Source of the DNA: Sarcocystis neurona
Lineage: Eukaryota > Apicomplexa > Conoidasida > Eucoccidiorida > Sarcocystidae
Direction of reading: 5' to 3'
Length of the DNA: 64,000 bases
Assembly (NCBI GenBank): GCA_000727475.1
Contig: KL647292.1
Coordinates: 1,329,186-1,393,185, forward strand
The notes beneath the pieces were generated by a model. It worked only from the letters and a program-made list of their open reading frames with translations. It made no database searches and was not told where the DNA came from. The number at the start of each line of letters is the position of its first letter. Within the stretch, counting starts at the first letter, position 1. Shown here in pieces: positions 1-11,173 of the stretch. Made by a program: the position numbers and the translations under genes.

Positions 1-177
1 GCTACTGCTTCTGCTTTCGCTGTTCCTCTTTCCAGCGGTGCGATGGGGCTGCAGCAGCGACTGTGTAGTGTTAGAAGTCTGCTGCGTGCGTGCGTCGTCT
101 TGAGCTGCAGGGTGAACGAGAGCGTGGTAGACGCGAGTGCGTTGTTAGCCGCGGAGCACCTTTCTGCCGGTAATTGA
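1..177 (+). CDS. possible 3' terminal exon of a gene entering from the left edge
   Basis: Frame 1 is open from the first base to a TGA at 175-177, giving about 58 residues rich in Ala, Ser, Leu and Val (it starts ATASAFAVPLSSG). The GC-rich coding-like composition stops at about 200, where CA/TG repeat spacer begins. No domain is recognised and no start codon is expected because the frame runs off the window. The GGTAATTG just before the stop could instead be a splice donor, in which case the exon ends slightly earlier. The call rests only on the open frame and the sharp composition change. Confidence 0.25.
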   Translation, partial: ATASAFAVPLSSGAMGLQQRLCSVRSLLRACVVLSCRVNESVVDASALLAAEHLSAGN

Positions 178-534
178 CAGCCCAGTTCAGGAGAAAACGT
201 GTACAGAAGCAAAGAAAACGTTTCCTCAGCTCACACATATCGATAGTGCAGCCCTTGGGCACCCCAACCACGTGCGCGCAGTAGAGGCGCATGCGCGCGT
301 ACACGGCTAATAAGCGAATGTATGTGTGTGAGCATAAGTTTGCTAGCGTAAGTCCGCGTGTGTCGATAGATGGAAGTTGTGCGTCGAGTTGCGTATACAC
401 GTAGGTAAGTCTGCGCACTGAAAGCGTGTATAGATGGATCTACGTATGTAAGCATGTATGTACGAATGAACGCGTGGTGGACGTATGTATACAGATGTGT
501 GTGCGTGTGTGCGTATATGTATGTTACAAATGTA

Positions 535-535
535 C

Positions 536-567
<32 letters not shown>

Positions 568-635
568 GTCTGTGTCTGTGTGTGTGTCTGTGTGTGTCTG
601 TGTGTGTCTGTGTCTGTTCATGTGCCTGTTTACTT
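535..635. repeat. (TG)n microsatellite with TCTG interruptions
   Basis: About 100 bp of nearly pure TG dinucleotide on the plus strand, with regularly spaced TCTG variants in its second half. Confidence 0.9.
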
Positions 636-1562
636 GTACGGGTGGGTACGTCTACATCTGTGTGAGTTTACACGTGTGAATACGTGTCACTGTGTGTGTG
701 TATACACACATAAAATGTCGCTGTACACGCTTTCCCTCTGTTGAGCGTAGTAGCGATATTGCCGGATATCCACAGATACAAAAAGTTCCATGCGGACATA
801 AGTTCACATATTTATTTGTAAATCCGTCTTCCCTGCTATAGTGTGTTCCCTTGCTAGAGACTGCCGCAGCAGCAGCAGCGGTGACACTTCCGTGCTATCT
901 ACGCACCTGGACACATGCATTCATTCTTCTCTCTCTGTATATATATACACATATAGAAATATACGCTTGTATGGAAGCAGAAACATATATATATATATAC
1001 ATATGTATATGTACGTATCCGCGTTAATGTGAACCACCCCATATATATGCACAGGTGTAGATAAAAAGGACTCACACACACAGATACCTACAGAGGTAGA
1101 CGTGATTTATAGCTGCAGGCTTCTTCGTGCGTGTGTATATGTGTTCTTACTATTTCTACGGAATTGTTCTAGCAAGCGCAGCCTTCGCGCGTGTCAGCCC
1201 TTTCTGATGTCACAGCATGAAGGGGTTTACAGATAAATACGCATGCATTTCAATCTCCATCGACGAATTACGGGCTCTGTTGGTGGCAGAAGATATACGC
1301 GCACAGATACAAGCTGTGCAATGCAGAGGCTTATGTACCTATACACAGGCATATACGTAGGTCACATGTATAGCATACAAATTTCAGAGATATACCCACT
1401 TATAAAGAGTTGTCTACATATATTTACGCATGAAGATATAAACGTATCTTATGGATATACGTGCGTATGAAGACGCAGTACCTGTAGCTCTATCCGTCCT
1501 TTCTCCTTCTCTCTCCATGTGAATATCTAAGTACGTAAATAATATATATATATGAACACGTA

Positions 1563-1740
1563 CGGGTGAACACACGTACGTAAGTATATATATATATATA
1601 TGTGTATATATCTGTGTTTAGCCACGTACTGATGGACACACGTACGTAAGTATATATATATATATATATATATATGTGTATATATCTGTGTTTAGCCACG
1701 TACTGATGGACACACGTACGTAAGTGTACATATATATATA
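1563..1740. repeat. 74-bp tandem repeat, two full copies and one partial
   Basis: A core reading GCCACGTACTGATGGACACA followed by CGTACGTAAGT and a (TA)n tract occurs at 1621 and again at 1695. A third copy, only partly matching, lies at about 1563. The spacing is 74 bp and the variable part is the (TA)n length. Confidence 0.8.
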
Positions 1741-3241
1741 TATATACATATATATGGGTGTGCAGTTTATTGTACAGCAGTACGCCGTGGTAGTTGCTAC
1801 CATGTAAACCTATCCATACATAGCTGTACATCTCTTCATTATACCTTCCATATACAGACGCACCCACACATACGTACGTAGATTATTCGGCAGTAGCTGC
1901 TGGCTGCTTGCTGGGTTATTTGTGTGTGGGTCTGTGTGTGGCTGTATGGCGCCATGCGTCCGTTCTCCGAATATAAGCCGAAGACGCACCCACCCACACT
2001 AGTTGGTAAACGCGGCCGGTACGTATGCTTGCGTCTCCCTCCGCACACACACACACACACAGAGCTTCCTGCAGATGTCTTTGCCTACTTTTGATGTATT
2101 TATTTTCCTCCACGTAGACACGTCCGCGCCCAGAGACTCACGCCCACATATTCCTGTGCGTATTGATATATATATATATATATATATGGACGTGCTTCTG
2201 TTGTACATATAAATTCTTCCACGTATACACTCACCTGCACGGCTCACGTACATATAGAGGTGGATGTGTAGATACGTAGACGTATGCTTTTCGTGGATGT
2301 CTTTTCTTCCGCATATGTATACTCGTATACACACATATACAAGTACGTGTAAACAGATACATACACGCGCTTCCGTCTTCTGGTTTTCCTTGCACACACA
2401 CACACACACACATATGTAGAATCATGTACACATGTATACATGGACATATATATATATATGTATACATGTCTGCTTCCGTCTGTAGAGTCACGTAGATATA
2501 TAGGTGTACGTTAAAATACATATATACTTGTTTCTCTTGTATCCGTCTTCTTCCCTGGATACATCTGGATACGTCAGTTCACGTGGACATATATACACAC
2601 GTGTACCCGTACATCTACGAAGACGGTTGCGCACGTTTCAGATATATATATATATTAATATTACACAGGCAGATTCATGCATATATATATATATACATAC
2701 ATCCATGTACACGACTAGGTATATAGAAGACCGCGCCTTTTCCATAGGTGCGTGGTACTGGGTGTATACATATATATATATATATGTATAGTGCGGCAAT
2801 GCGTGCTGCTGTGGAGTGTGGGCTGCGGCAGAAGCGGCTGCAGCAGGAGGGGCGTCGGTGGACGCTGTGCTTCAGCCTCTCGCAGCTCCTTTAGCGAAGG
2901 GCACGTGTCCTCGCGCGCGGTCTGGCTCGCTGATTGCCCAGTTCAAAATGCAGTCGTAGACAAACCTAAAAACGAAGAATAAGTGGAAAAACTACTAGAA
3001 CAAATACATATATACATATACACATGTATATATACAAATAAAGAGAAGTACGTCAGAGAGATATATGGCTGAAGGAAGTGGGTGTGGACGTATTCGTATC
3101 GGACGTGTCAATGGGAAGGAAGAAACACATACATCTATACGCATGCATCCTTGTGTATAGAAGTCACACAGACACACATTTATATACGTATATATATATA
3201 TATACACATACATACATACACATACATACACATACATACAT

Positions 3242-3545
3242 ACACATATTTGTATACATTTGCATGCATGTGTGCGTCAAATCATTTCTGAATCTATACG
3301 TCCTACGTATATCTACTTGCATGGAGACACATACGTGTGTGTGTGAAAAACATATGTCCATATACACACATATATAAAAATCCACATATATATATATATG
3401 TACAGTTATATATATATATACACGCATATATATATGTATATACACGTACACACACATATTTGTATACGCCTGTATGCCTGTGTGCATCAAATTATTTCAC
3501 AATATCCACACGCCACGCAGATCTACTTGTATTGAGACCTATGTA
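3242..3545. repeat. diverged direct duplication, about 212-bp spacing
   Basis: Two copies of a roughly 90-bp non-microsatellite segment begin with CACATATTTGTATAC at about 3242 and 3454 and continue through GTGTGC(G/A)TCAAAT and ATCTACTTG. They are separated by (TA)n-rich sequence. Confidence 0.7.
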
Positions 3546-4679
3546 TAGATAGGTGGTATATCTACATATATATATGTATATGTATATATATATATAGGAA
3601 GAAAAAGTGCGGCTATAAATTATAATCATTTCTGGGAGGATATCATATTTTGTTCAGATGCATTTCTGTGAAATAGAGAAGTAGTAGTCCTCTTAGGTGC
3701 ATTTCTTTGAAGCAGGCAGCACTCGGAAGCGTCTCTCTTCTTCTAGGTGGAAGACTTATAATAGCCGACTACTCCCATACGTATGTGCAAGTATTCGCAC
3801 ATGGGACTTACATACACATATTCAAATAGAGAGAGCGATACACACCTTAATACATACAGAGAGAGCGGGAGGTGCCTATGTATCACTTCATTACAGCTGC
3901 CTATATCTAGTGATGTAGCGCTTTGCATTGTTCATTAGCTTTATAGGAAATATGGCTTCGTACGCAGATACACATATATGTGTGGAGACGACTTCACGTA
4001 GGTAGGTGGTAGATATTTTATCTGTCATCTCTCTCTGCATGTAAAAGAAACGAAAAAGATGCGGCTATAAACTGTAGGAAGACTTGGATACTCAGGTGTA
4101 TATACGGCTCTCTCTACAGATGTATATTTGTGAAGAAGAAAATGGCGAAATTTACAAGAAACGTACTTGGGAGTGACTGGATTCGCGTGCTTCATTCCGT
4201 GCGTTGCCTGGATCACCTGCTCGTTTCTCCCGCTCAGCTGCCTGAAACAATTGCCGCAACAGAGAGAATATCAACATCTATATGCATGTGTATATACACA
4301 TATTGATATAAACAGATATGTACGTATAAATATATAAATATACGAGCCACTATATGTAGATACCCGTCAATATATGTAAAGACGTGTTAACATGTGTAAA
4401 TATGTGTCACCCTAAGTATACGCATACGCATATATGTGAATACGTTTGTATATCCGTATGTGGATGTTTATATTGATATACACAGATATGTACGTATATA
4501 TGCGTATATGTAAATATTGGCCAATGTAAGTACGCACATGTATATGTGCGGAAATCTATAGAGATGTACGCGGGAAAAGAAATACATATATATATATATG
4601 TGTGTATATAGAACGATATGAAGGTATGTAGAAGAAGTACGCACATGTATACCCGTCTTCACATGCAAAAGTTAGGTTG

Positions 4680-5600
4680 TAGATACGTGCCTGAATTTGT
4701 AGCGTACGTATAAAGATCAAGGGGTCTCCATATATACATGAACATGTATATATATCCATATCCACACGTATATAACTCTTTGTGGCTGTATGTATATACA
4801 AATGCGCCTGAAAACTCATACACAAGTATGTTGAAGGATATGACAATGTACGTACGTATACCTATATACACACATATGAGTATGCTTGTAAATATACATA
4901 TACATATATATATATAGATAGATAGATAGGTAGATACGTATACATACAGCCACACAGCTGAATTTCTCTTCCTCTTTTCCTCTCTCTCTCTACATATATA
5001 TATATATATGTAGATGATCCACCGATCCTCATGTATGCACACATGTATATATACCCATACATAAATAACGCTGTGTGGGTGTCCGTATATATAGAAATGT
5101 GCTTGTGAACGTACACAGTGAGTAGTACGTCCAAGGAAATGACAGTATACATATATATATATATGCACCGATAGGAGTGCGCCATATATATATATATATA
5201 TGTGGAGAAGTACACACATAGCTACGCAGCTCAGTTTATTTTTTTTTTCTTCTCTCTCTGTATCTCTCCTTCCGTATGTATAATTGTAGATGCGCGAATA
5301 CGGTTGTCTACGTATAAGGATCCACCGGTCCTCATGTGTGTACTCATGTGCATATCTGTACCCAGCTATGTAAAACTCTGTGCATATGTGTACATACGTA
5401 TAAATACGCTCGAAACTCAAACAAAAACGAGGATCTTTAACGATTTTACCACATATACATACATATACATATGCAAACGAGTATGCCATATATATATATA
5501 TATATATATGTATGTGGCAGAGTATACATATGAGTATACAGCTCAATTTCTCGTTTTGTATCCTCTCTCTTTATCTCTCGCTCTCTCTATATATACGTAC
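4680..5600. repeat. three diverged copies of a ~300-bp tandem satellite
   Basis: Landmarks recur about every 300 bp: a GATC(A/C)-centred motif with (G/C)TC(C/T)(C/T)CAT(A/G) at about 4711, 5015 and 5317, then the same order of blocks (a block around AACTC or AACGC with TGTG, a (TA)n tract, a CAGCTCA/GCTGAATT block, and a TC-rich tail). A minus-strand open frame of 295 codons runs through it but is only Tyr/Ile/His microsatellite translation, so I do not call it a gene. Confidence 0.65.
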
Positions 5601-6058
5601 ACGAGTATGGCTGTCTAGATTATCTGTGTACGAAAGTTTGCTTAAATTGGCTTTTATCAGGTAGTTGCTAGTCCCAGTATATACCTGTGTATATATATAC
5701 TGCATACGTCTCCCTCTTCGAAGTATTGATAGATACATAGATAGAGGTAGGTACACATGAAAAGCAAAAAACCGGTGTATATGGAAGGTTGATATTGCAT
5801 GCCTGATGACTGTACACAGAAGTGAGGAAATGACTCAATAAAGCGTCTAGCGTCTGTTATCAGGATCTACTGTAAGAAAGGAAGCGCACACATATATCTG
5901 TCTATCTATATATATACATAGATATATATGCAGAGAGAGATAGAGAGATGAAGCTCCGAGCCTTTGACTAGACAGAGGCACGTGCTAAAGATTCGAAGAG
6001 AGGAGGGGAACTTGCACCTGTCCATACGTCCTGAAAAGAGAGACCGGCACCCGTTCAC

Positions 6059-6217
6059 ATGTGTGAGGTTCTACAGAAAAGTTGTCACGTGGAAGAATGG
6101 GATGTAGAAGTCCTACTTTGTGACGAGGACTTCCGCATCGCGGTCCGCTTCATCGCAAATAACGACGTAGTCTGCCCGCAGGGGCTGCTTCACGAAGCTG
6201 CCGCATCCTATTTCTAA
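6059..6217 (+). CDS. small ORF or exon of ambiguous strand
   Basis: ATG at 6059 opens a 52-codon plus frame ending TAA at 6215; it contains CDEDFRIAVRFIANND and looks protein-like. The opposite strand is equally protein-like: a minus frame ending TAG near 6113 reads LLLEIGCGSF then ADYVVICDEADRDAEVLVTK, preceded by a plausible acceptor (ATATCTGCAG). Neither matches a family I recognise. Only one strand is likely to be real and I cannot decide which. Confidence 0.2.
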   Translation: MCEVLQKSCHVEEWDVEVLLCDEDFRIAVRFIANNDVVCPQGLLHEAAASYF

Positions 6218-6544
6218 TAACAAGCTGCAGATATTATCAACAGCCCCCACCCCACACCAACAGCAGCAGCAGCAGGCATCAAAAACAGCGCAGCAGTCCA
6301 CAGGCAGCCGCGGCAGCCCGTGTACACTGGGATTAACGACCACCTCCTACCTCGGAAGAAGTGAGCAAAGTTTCATAGATAGACCTAGACAACCATATTC
6401 ATATATATATATATAGATAGATAGACAGATAGGTGGATTGATACGGATATATACATATATGCATATATATATATATACATAGAGAGAGAGAGCGAAAGTC
6501 AGCTGCACAGTTCCCAGGCTGCCAGCACCAGGAGTTTTGCCAGG

Positions 6545-6902
6545 ATGGAAGAAGCTGCAGGAATGCGGCAGCAGGAGCAGCAGCAAACCAGCACGTCGCT
6601 GCGGCAGGAGCGCCAGCACATGAGTGCCAGAAGTCCCAGCAGGAGAAGCAATGCACCAGGCAGCAGCAGAACGGCAGAAACAACAGCAAAAGGAAGCAGC
6701 ACAGGCGCAGTCTAGTCCTGTAGCAGGAGTGGCAGTTGCGAGCAGCAGGACAGCAGCAGCAGCAGCAGGAACAGCACGAACGACAGTCGGGCAGCAGGTT
6801 CACGAGTGTTGTAGCAGCAACAGCCGCAATAGGACAGTAGCAAGTATACGAGCACGCCTCTGCTGCTGCAGCAGCAACAGCAAACCAAAAACAATCGTTT
6901 AA
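6545..6902 (+). CDS. CAG-rich HAAR coding island
   Basis: ATG at 6545 opens a Gln/Ser/Ala-rich plus frame (MEEAAGMRQQEQQQTS) to a TAG near 6716. An overlapping plus frame from 6624 to 6902 continues with Gln, Ala and Ser runs. The triplet is CAG on the plus strand, so plus reading gives the Gln/Ser/Ala composition typical of coccidian HAAR exons; the minus strand gives Cys/Leu/Ala. The frame change in the middle suggests an intron or a repeat-length error. No domain is recognised. Confidence 0.25.
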
Positions 6903-7399
6903 CCCTTGATAGCCCCTACAGCAGCGAGACAGCGCAGCAGCTGCAGCGCCGTACAACCGGCAGGAGAGGACGTACTGATATATATATATATATACACAGA
7001 TAGATAGATAAATGTATATGAGTATACCTCTGCATTAATACAGAAAAATGTGTGAAGCATACATACTTCTACGTACCTCTAAAGCCCCACACACGTTTTA
7101 GTGTCGCAATATATATATATATACATGTATATATCTACGTCGATACGTGGAAAATCCTTACATACATATATATATATATATATATATGTATGGATGTAGA
7201 TGTGTATATGCGTAGTGGGGAGAAAACGTTTTTCTGCTGCCCGTAGGTGCTGCACCTTACACATGGAGACGATACGAATATACGTATACACGTGTAATCG
7301 CCATACATATACATATATATGTATAACGAAATCGACGGCCTGAAGAAGACTCAGGCTCATACACATACGTGTGTATAGACATATATTCGTTTGTATATA

Positions 7400-7805
7400 T
7401 TGTGAGAAGACAACAGTATTCTGGTGTTGCGCTTCATACACATATATATATGTATATGTAGATATATGCATAGACGTATAGGTGTGTCTATGTATATACT
7501 TTGTGAGGGAAGATTCTTTTGGTGTCGCTCTCATGTATATATATGCATATGTGTAGACGTATACGTATGTCTGTGTGTATATTTTTTGTGAGAAGAGAGT
7601 TGTCTAGTGCCGCGCTCATATGCACATACGTATATATGCATGCGTGTGGATGAACGTATATGTGTATGTATGGATATGTTGTGAGAAGACAACAGCCTTC
7701 TAGTGTCGCGCTCATATACATATATATACTAGATATGCGCAGACATATGTGTGTGTTTGCGTATATTATGTGAAGAGAGTTTTCCGGTGCCTGTGGCGGG
7801 GCGCT
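7400..7805. repeat. five diverged copies of a ~90-bp tandem repeat
   Basis: A core of type TGTGAGAAGA...CTAGTGTCGCGCTCAT recurs at about 7400, 7502, 7588, 7681 and 7769 (spacing 86-102 bp), separated by ATAC/TATA sequence. The last, most diverged copy ends beside the triplet-rich island that starts at about 7810. Confidence 0.7.
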
Positions 7806-7808
7806 TAC

Positions 7809-7958
7809 ATGCAAAGACGATAAGTTTCTCCTTTCGAGTGACCGCGGACGTAGAAAGAGTAGTCGGCAAAAAGGCCATTTTCAGCAGCGATGGCACGGGC
7901 CTCTTGGTCGCGGACGCCCGCGGGGGCTCCGAGAGCTGCTCCTATTCTTCGCTCGGAG
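7809..7958 (-). CDS. candidate internal exon with strong splice signals
   Basis: On the minus strand a long pyrimidine tract ends TTTTCTTCCCCGCAG at 7959 and a GTAAGC donor starts at 7808, bounding a 150-bp exon. It is open in one frame and has equal phase at both ends. The reading is SERRIGAALGAPAGVRDQEA, then FADYSFYVRGHSKGETYRLC. It overlaps the plus-strand Gln/Lys-rich frame, and both cannot easily be coding. No family is recognised. It could belong to a multi-exon minus gene with the neighbouring minus candidates at 6.1 and 12.2-12.7 kb, but that link is speculative. Confidence 0.3.
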
Positions 7959-8315
7959 CTGCGGGGAAGAAAAGAAGAGAAAGCCAGGCGAGAGAGAGGA
8001 GGTACACGGTGGGGAGACGTCGTGGAAGAGAAGCAGCACCGTTCACAAAGACAGAAGCGAGAAGGCCGGCCGCAGCAGCACACATCAGTGGAAAGAACGA
8101 AGAAAAAGAAGCAGCAGCAACAGCAGCGGAAGGAGCAGCAGCAGAACGGGTCGGCCGTTGCCGCGCGCAGCAGGAAGAGCAGTCGCCGCCAGCAGCAGCA
8201 GCAACGGCAGCAGCAACGTCGACGAACCCAACGCAGTAGACGCAGGAGACAGAGACAGAGACAGACACAGAGAGAGAGAGAGAAGTTGCCGCGGCAGAAG
8301 GAGAAGCAGCAGTAG
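7890..8315 (+). CDS. Lys/Arg/Gln-rich HAAR protein fragment
   Basis: ATG at 7890 starts a 141-codon frame ending TAG at about 8313. It is strongly basic and low-complexity: an early Arg/Lys/Glu part, KKKKQQQQQRKEQQQ near the middle, then Arg/Gln runs. Such composition fits an unstructured nuclear or RNA-binding tail, but no domain is present. A second plus frame (7751-8239) is also open. The overlap with a minus exon bearing better splice signals at 7809-7958 lowers confidence. Confidence 0.3.
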   Translation: MARASWSRTPAGAPRAAPILRSELRGRKEEKARRERGGTRWGDVVEEKQHRSQRQKREGRPQQHTSVERTKKKKQQQQQRKEQQQNGSAVAARSRKSSRRQQQQQRQQQRRRTQRSRRRRQRQRQTQREREKLPRQKEKQQ

Positions 8316-9780
8316 CGGGGAGTGGCCCGTGTGCTGCTTGCAGCAGGGTTGTCCACTTACACAGACAAATGTAGGTAGATTACGGCACACGCGTCCGTAA
8401 ATAGGTACAGACGCGCATATTCACACAAAAGTAAGAAGCGTTCAAAAGAAGTATATAGACAGATACACGTAAATATAGAGAGATAGGAGGTACGGACACG
8501 AAGGTCCACATACAAGTGACATACGTGTATATGTGATCGATAGATCGGTAGAGAAATAAAGAGAGAAACAGGCAGGCGGGCAAAAGGATAGATATAGACT
8601 GATGGAGGTGGACAGATAAAAAAGGAGAGCTCTATATAGGTCACCAGGAGGAGCTGGAGCTTCCTTATACTCGAAAGTCATGCAGAGACACATGTGCAAG
8701 TCGTAGGCGTTTTGAACAAGTCCAGTGTTAATACACCGTCCACACACTAAAAAATCTCCCCCTCTCTCTCTATATATATACATATATGTAGATATGTGCG
8801 TACGTATAGACGTATAAGCCGTTGTACGTATGTGTGAATATACATAAATACACGCGCAAACACATGTGCAAGTCGTAGGTGTTTCTAACCGTACAGCGTC
8901 AATATACCGTCCATAAATCAGAAGCTGTCTTTCTCTATCTCTCTATCTCTCTCCCTACATATATATATATGCACATATATATAAATGTATATATATAGAT
9001 ATGGATAGGCCGTTGTATGTATGTTAGTACGAATCAAAATGTCGAACAGGTGTGCAGAGTTCATGGACTTTTGTGAGGTGCAATATATAATAAATATACA
9101 TGTATATATATAATACACACACGTATACAATCTATATATGGAAACGTCTCTCCCTCTCTCTCCAGATATATATAGATATATGGCGTTGTCCTCATATGTG
9201 TGCTAACGTGAAACACGTGGGTAGAGCGTGTATACGTATGTGGGCTGCAGGACAATAAATATATATATATTAATAGATACAGTATCCATACGATGTGTAA
9301 ATATATATATAAGAACGTCAGTCCTCTTTCTCTGTATATATCTTCGTGATGACACATATATCTATAATAAGCTGTATGTGTATAGGAAGACGTCAAACAC
9401 ATGTGTGGCGTCGATACACATGTGTGAGACGCACCCGTACATATGTATCATATATATATATATGTGTAGGGCCAGGTGCCACATTCGGGAAGAGAGACGG
9501 AAGGCGTTTTAGAGCAGCGTAGAAAAAGAAGGAAGCAGGTGCTTCACGCAACTTCGTAGGGATAGAAAGTCTGCGCACTTCTCTCCGTCTGCCTCTCTCC
9601 ATCAATAGACACGTATTCTATTTATATGTGTGGCCACCACCCTAGAAGTCCTCTGCATACGTAGAGCAAAAGCGGGATGCAGACGAACGAATATATATAT
9701 GTATGTTTGTCCGTATAGATTCAAGCATATACCTGTACTTCTCTATCTCTATATATCTACATATATCTCTATGATAATCT
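8316..9780. repeat. spacer of diverged ~170-bp repeats and (CT)n/(TA)n tracts
   Basis: A block starting ACACATGTGCAAGTCGTAGG occurs at about 8690 and 8860 with similar flanks (ACCGTCCA, then TC-rich, then TATA). Weaker relatives continue to about 9450. I see no gene. Confidence 0.6.
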
Positions 9781-9924
9781 ACTCAAATGGATATTAATAC
9801 CTACATCGCTGCATCTATAGCTGCACCTATAGCTGCATCTATCTCTCTCTCTCCCTCTCCCCATATATATATACACATATATATGCAGATATATATACAC
9901 GTATATATATATATATGGATATAC

Positions 9925-10140
9925 GTGTACGTGCTATATCTATGTCTATCTCTCTCGTTCTCTCTCTCTCCCTATATGCATATAAATATATATATATATA
10001 TGTACACGCTATACCTATAACTATCTCTCTCTTTTTCTCTCTCTCTATGTATGTACGTGCTATACCTACTCTACCTCTCTCTGTCCCGTTCTCTCTCTCT
10101 CTCCTTATATACATATACATATGGACGTGCTATAGGTCAG
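9925..10140. repeat. 52-76 bp tandem repeat with TC-rich core
   Basis: Units begin AC(G/A)(T/C)GCTATA at about 9927, 10003, 10055 and 10125. Each is followed by a (TC)n run and then TATA/ATGT sequence. No coding capacity. Confidence 0.65.
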
Positions 10141-10480
10141 CTAATATGAACATATATATATATATATATGCATATATATATATATACATATGCATATATA
10201 TATATATGTTAACATAATTTGAGATTTATAGGGAGAGAGGCGGACGTAGCCGTGAAGGCAAATATCGCACGATGCTGCTTAGGTGTACAGAGAAATAGAT
10301 ATATACGATTCTACGTAGATAGAATGGTACGAGTATATATATATATATATATATGTATACGTATGTGTATGAGCATACGTATGTATACATATATGTATAT
10401 ATATAACCAGACGCAGGCGTCCAGGATAATATACATTACATATATATATATATATACAGGTAGAGATGCTGAGGTGTAGA

Positions 10481-11070
10481 TAATGAGATATGGACACGGA
10501 CAGATAGACATAAATAGACAGGTATAGATAGACAGATACAGATAGATAGACGAATAAAAAAATATGGATAGGTAGACAGATAGACAGATACAGATACCCA
10601 AACAGATGCAGAGATATAGGTGTAGATATATAGATATAGCTATACAGATATAGATGGATACATACATAAATACGTAGATGTATAGGTATAGGTAGATGGA
10701 GACAGACAGATACACAGATGTAGATAGATATAGGTGCGTAAACAGATAGACGTAGATAGATATAGATAGGTAGGTATATACAGATAGATGTAAATAGATA
10801 GATGTAGGTAGATAGACATAGACAAATAGAGAGATGTAGATAGCTATAGATACGTAAGCAGATAGGCGCAGATAGATATAGATGGACTGATATATATAGA
10901 CAGATAGATAGATAGATGCATAGATATAGGTAAATAGATATATACAGGTAGACGGACGTAGAAGGATATAGACACATAAACAGAGAGATGTAGATAGATA
11001 TATATGCATGTAGATAGATAGACACACAAGCAAATACAGAGGTAGACAGATAGACAGATCGTGGACATGT
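10481..11070. repeat. GATA/GACA tetranucleotide array
   Basis: About 590 bp dominated by GATA, GACA and GGTA units on the plus strand. The minus strand translates as Tyr-Leu-Ser-Ile strings in two frames over 240 codons; these are artefacts of the array. Confidence 0.85.
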
Positions 11071-11173
11071 CTGGAGAGACTAATACGGACAGAGTGACGA
11101 AAAGGGAGAATTTGAGAGAAGCGAGGAAGATACGGAAAAAGGTGTACTGAGATTTATACGAATAATTACGTGC

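Larger units (their letters stand above)
178..6050. other. repeat-dominated spacer without a recognisable gene
   Basis: About 5.9 kb of (TA)n, (CA)n and (TG)n microsatellite mixed with degenerate longer tandem repeats, listed separately. Long open frames here translate as Tyr/Ile/Thr/His/Val strings of microsatellite and are not genes. A GC-rich patch at about 2795-2960 has a few triplets and a short open plus frame, and may be an isolated exon or decayed coding sequence; I cannot assign it. Confidence 0.6.

Noticed and set aside
4659..5546. 295-codon minus-strand ORF
   Set aside because: It is translation of the ~300-bp satellite; Tyr/Ile/His strings and no protein-like stretch.
10279..11033. 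Two overlapping minus ORFs of 240-248 codons
   Set aside because: Pure translation of the GATA/GACA array (Tyr-Leu-Ser-Ile repeats).
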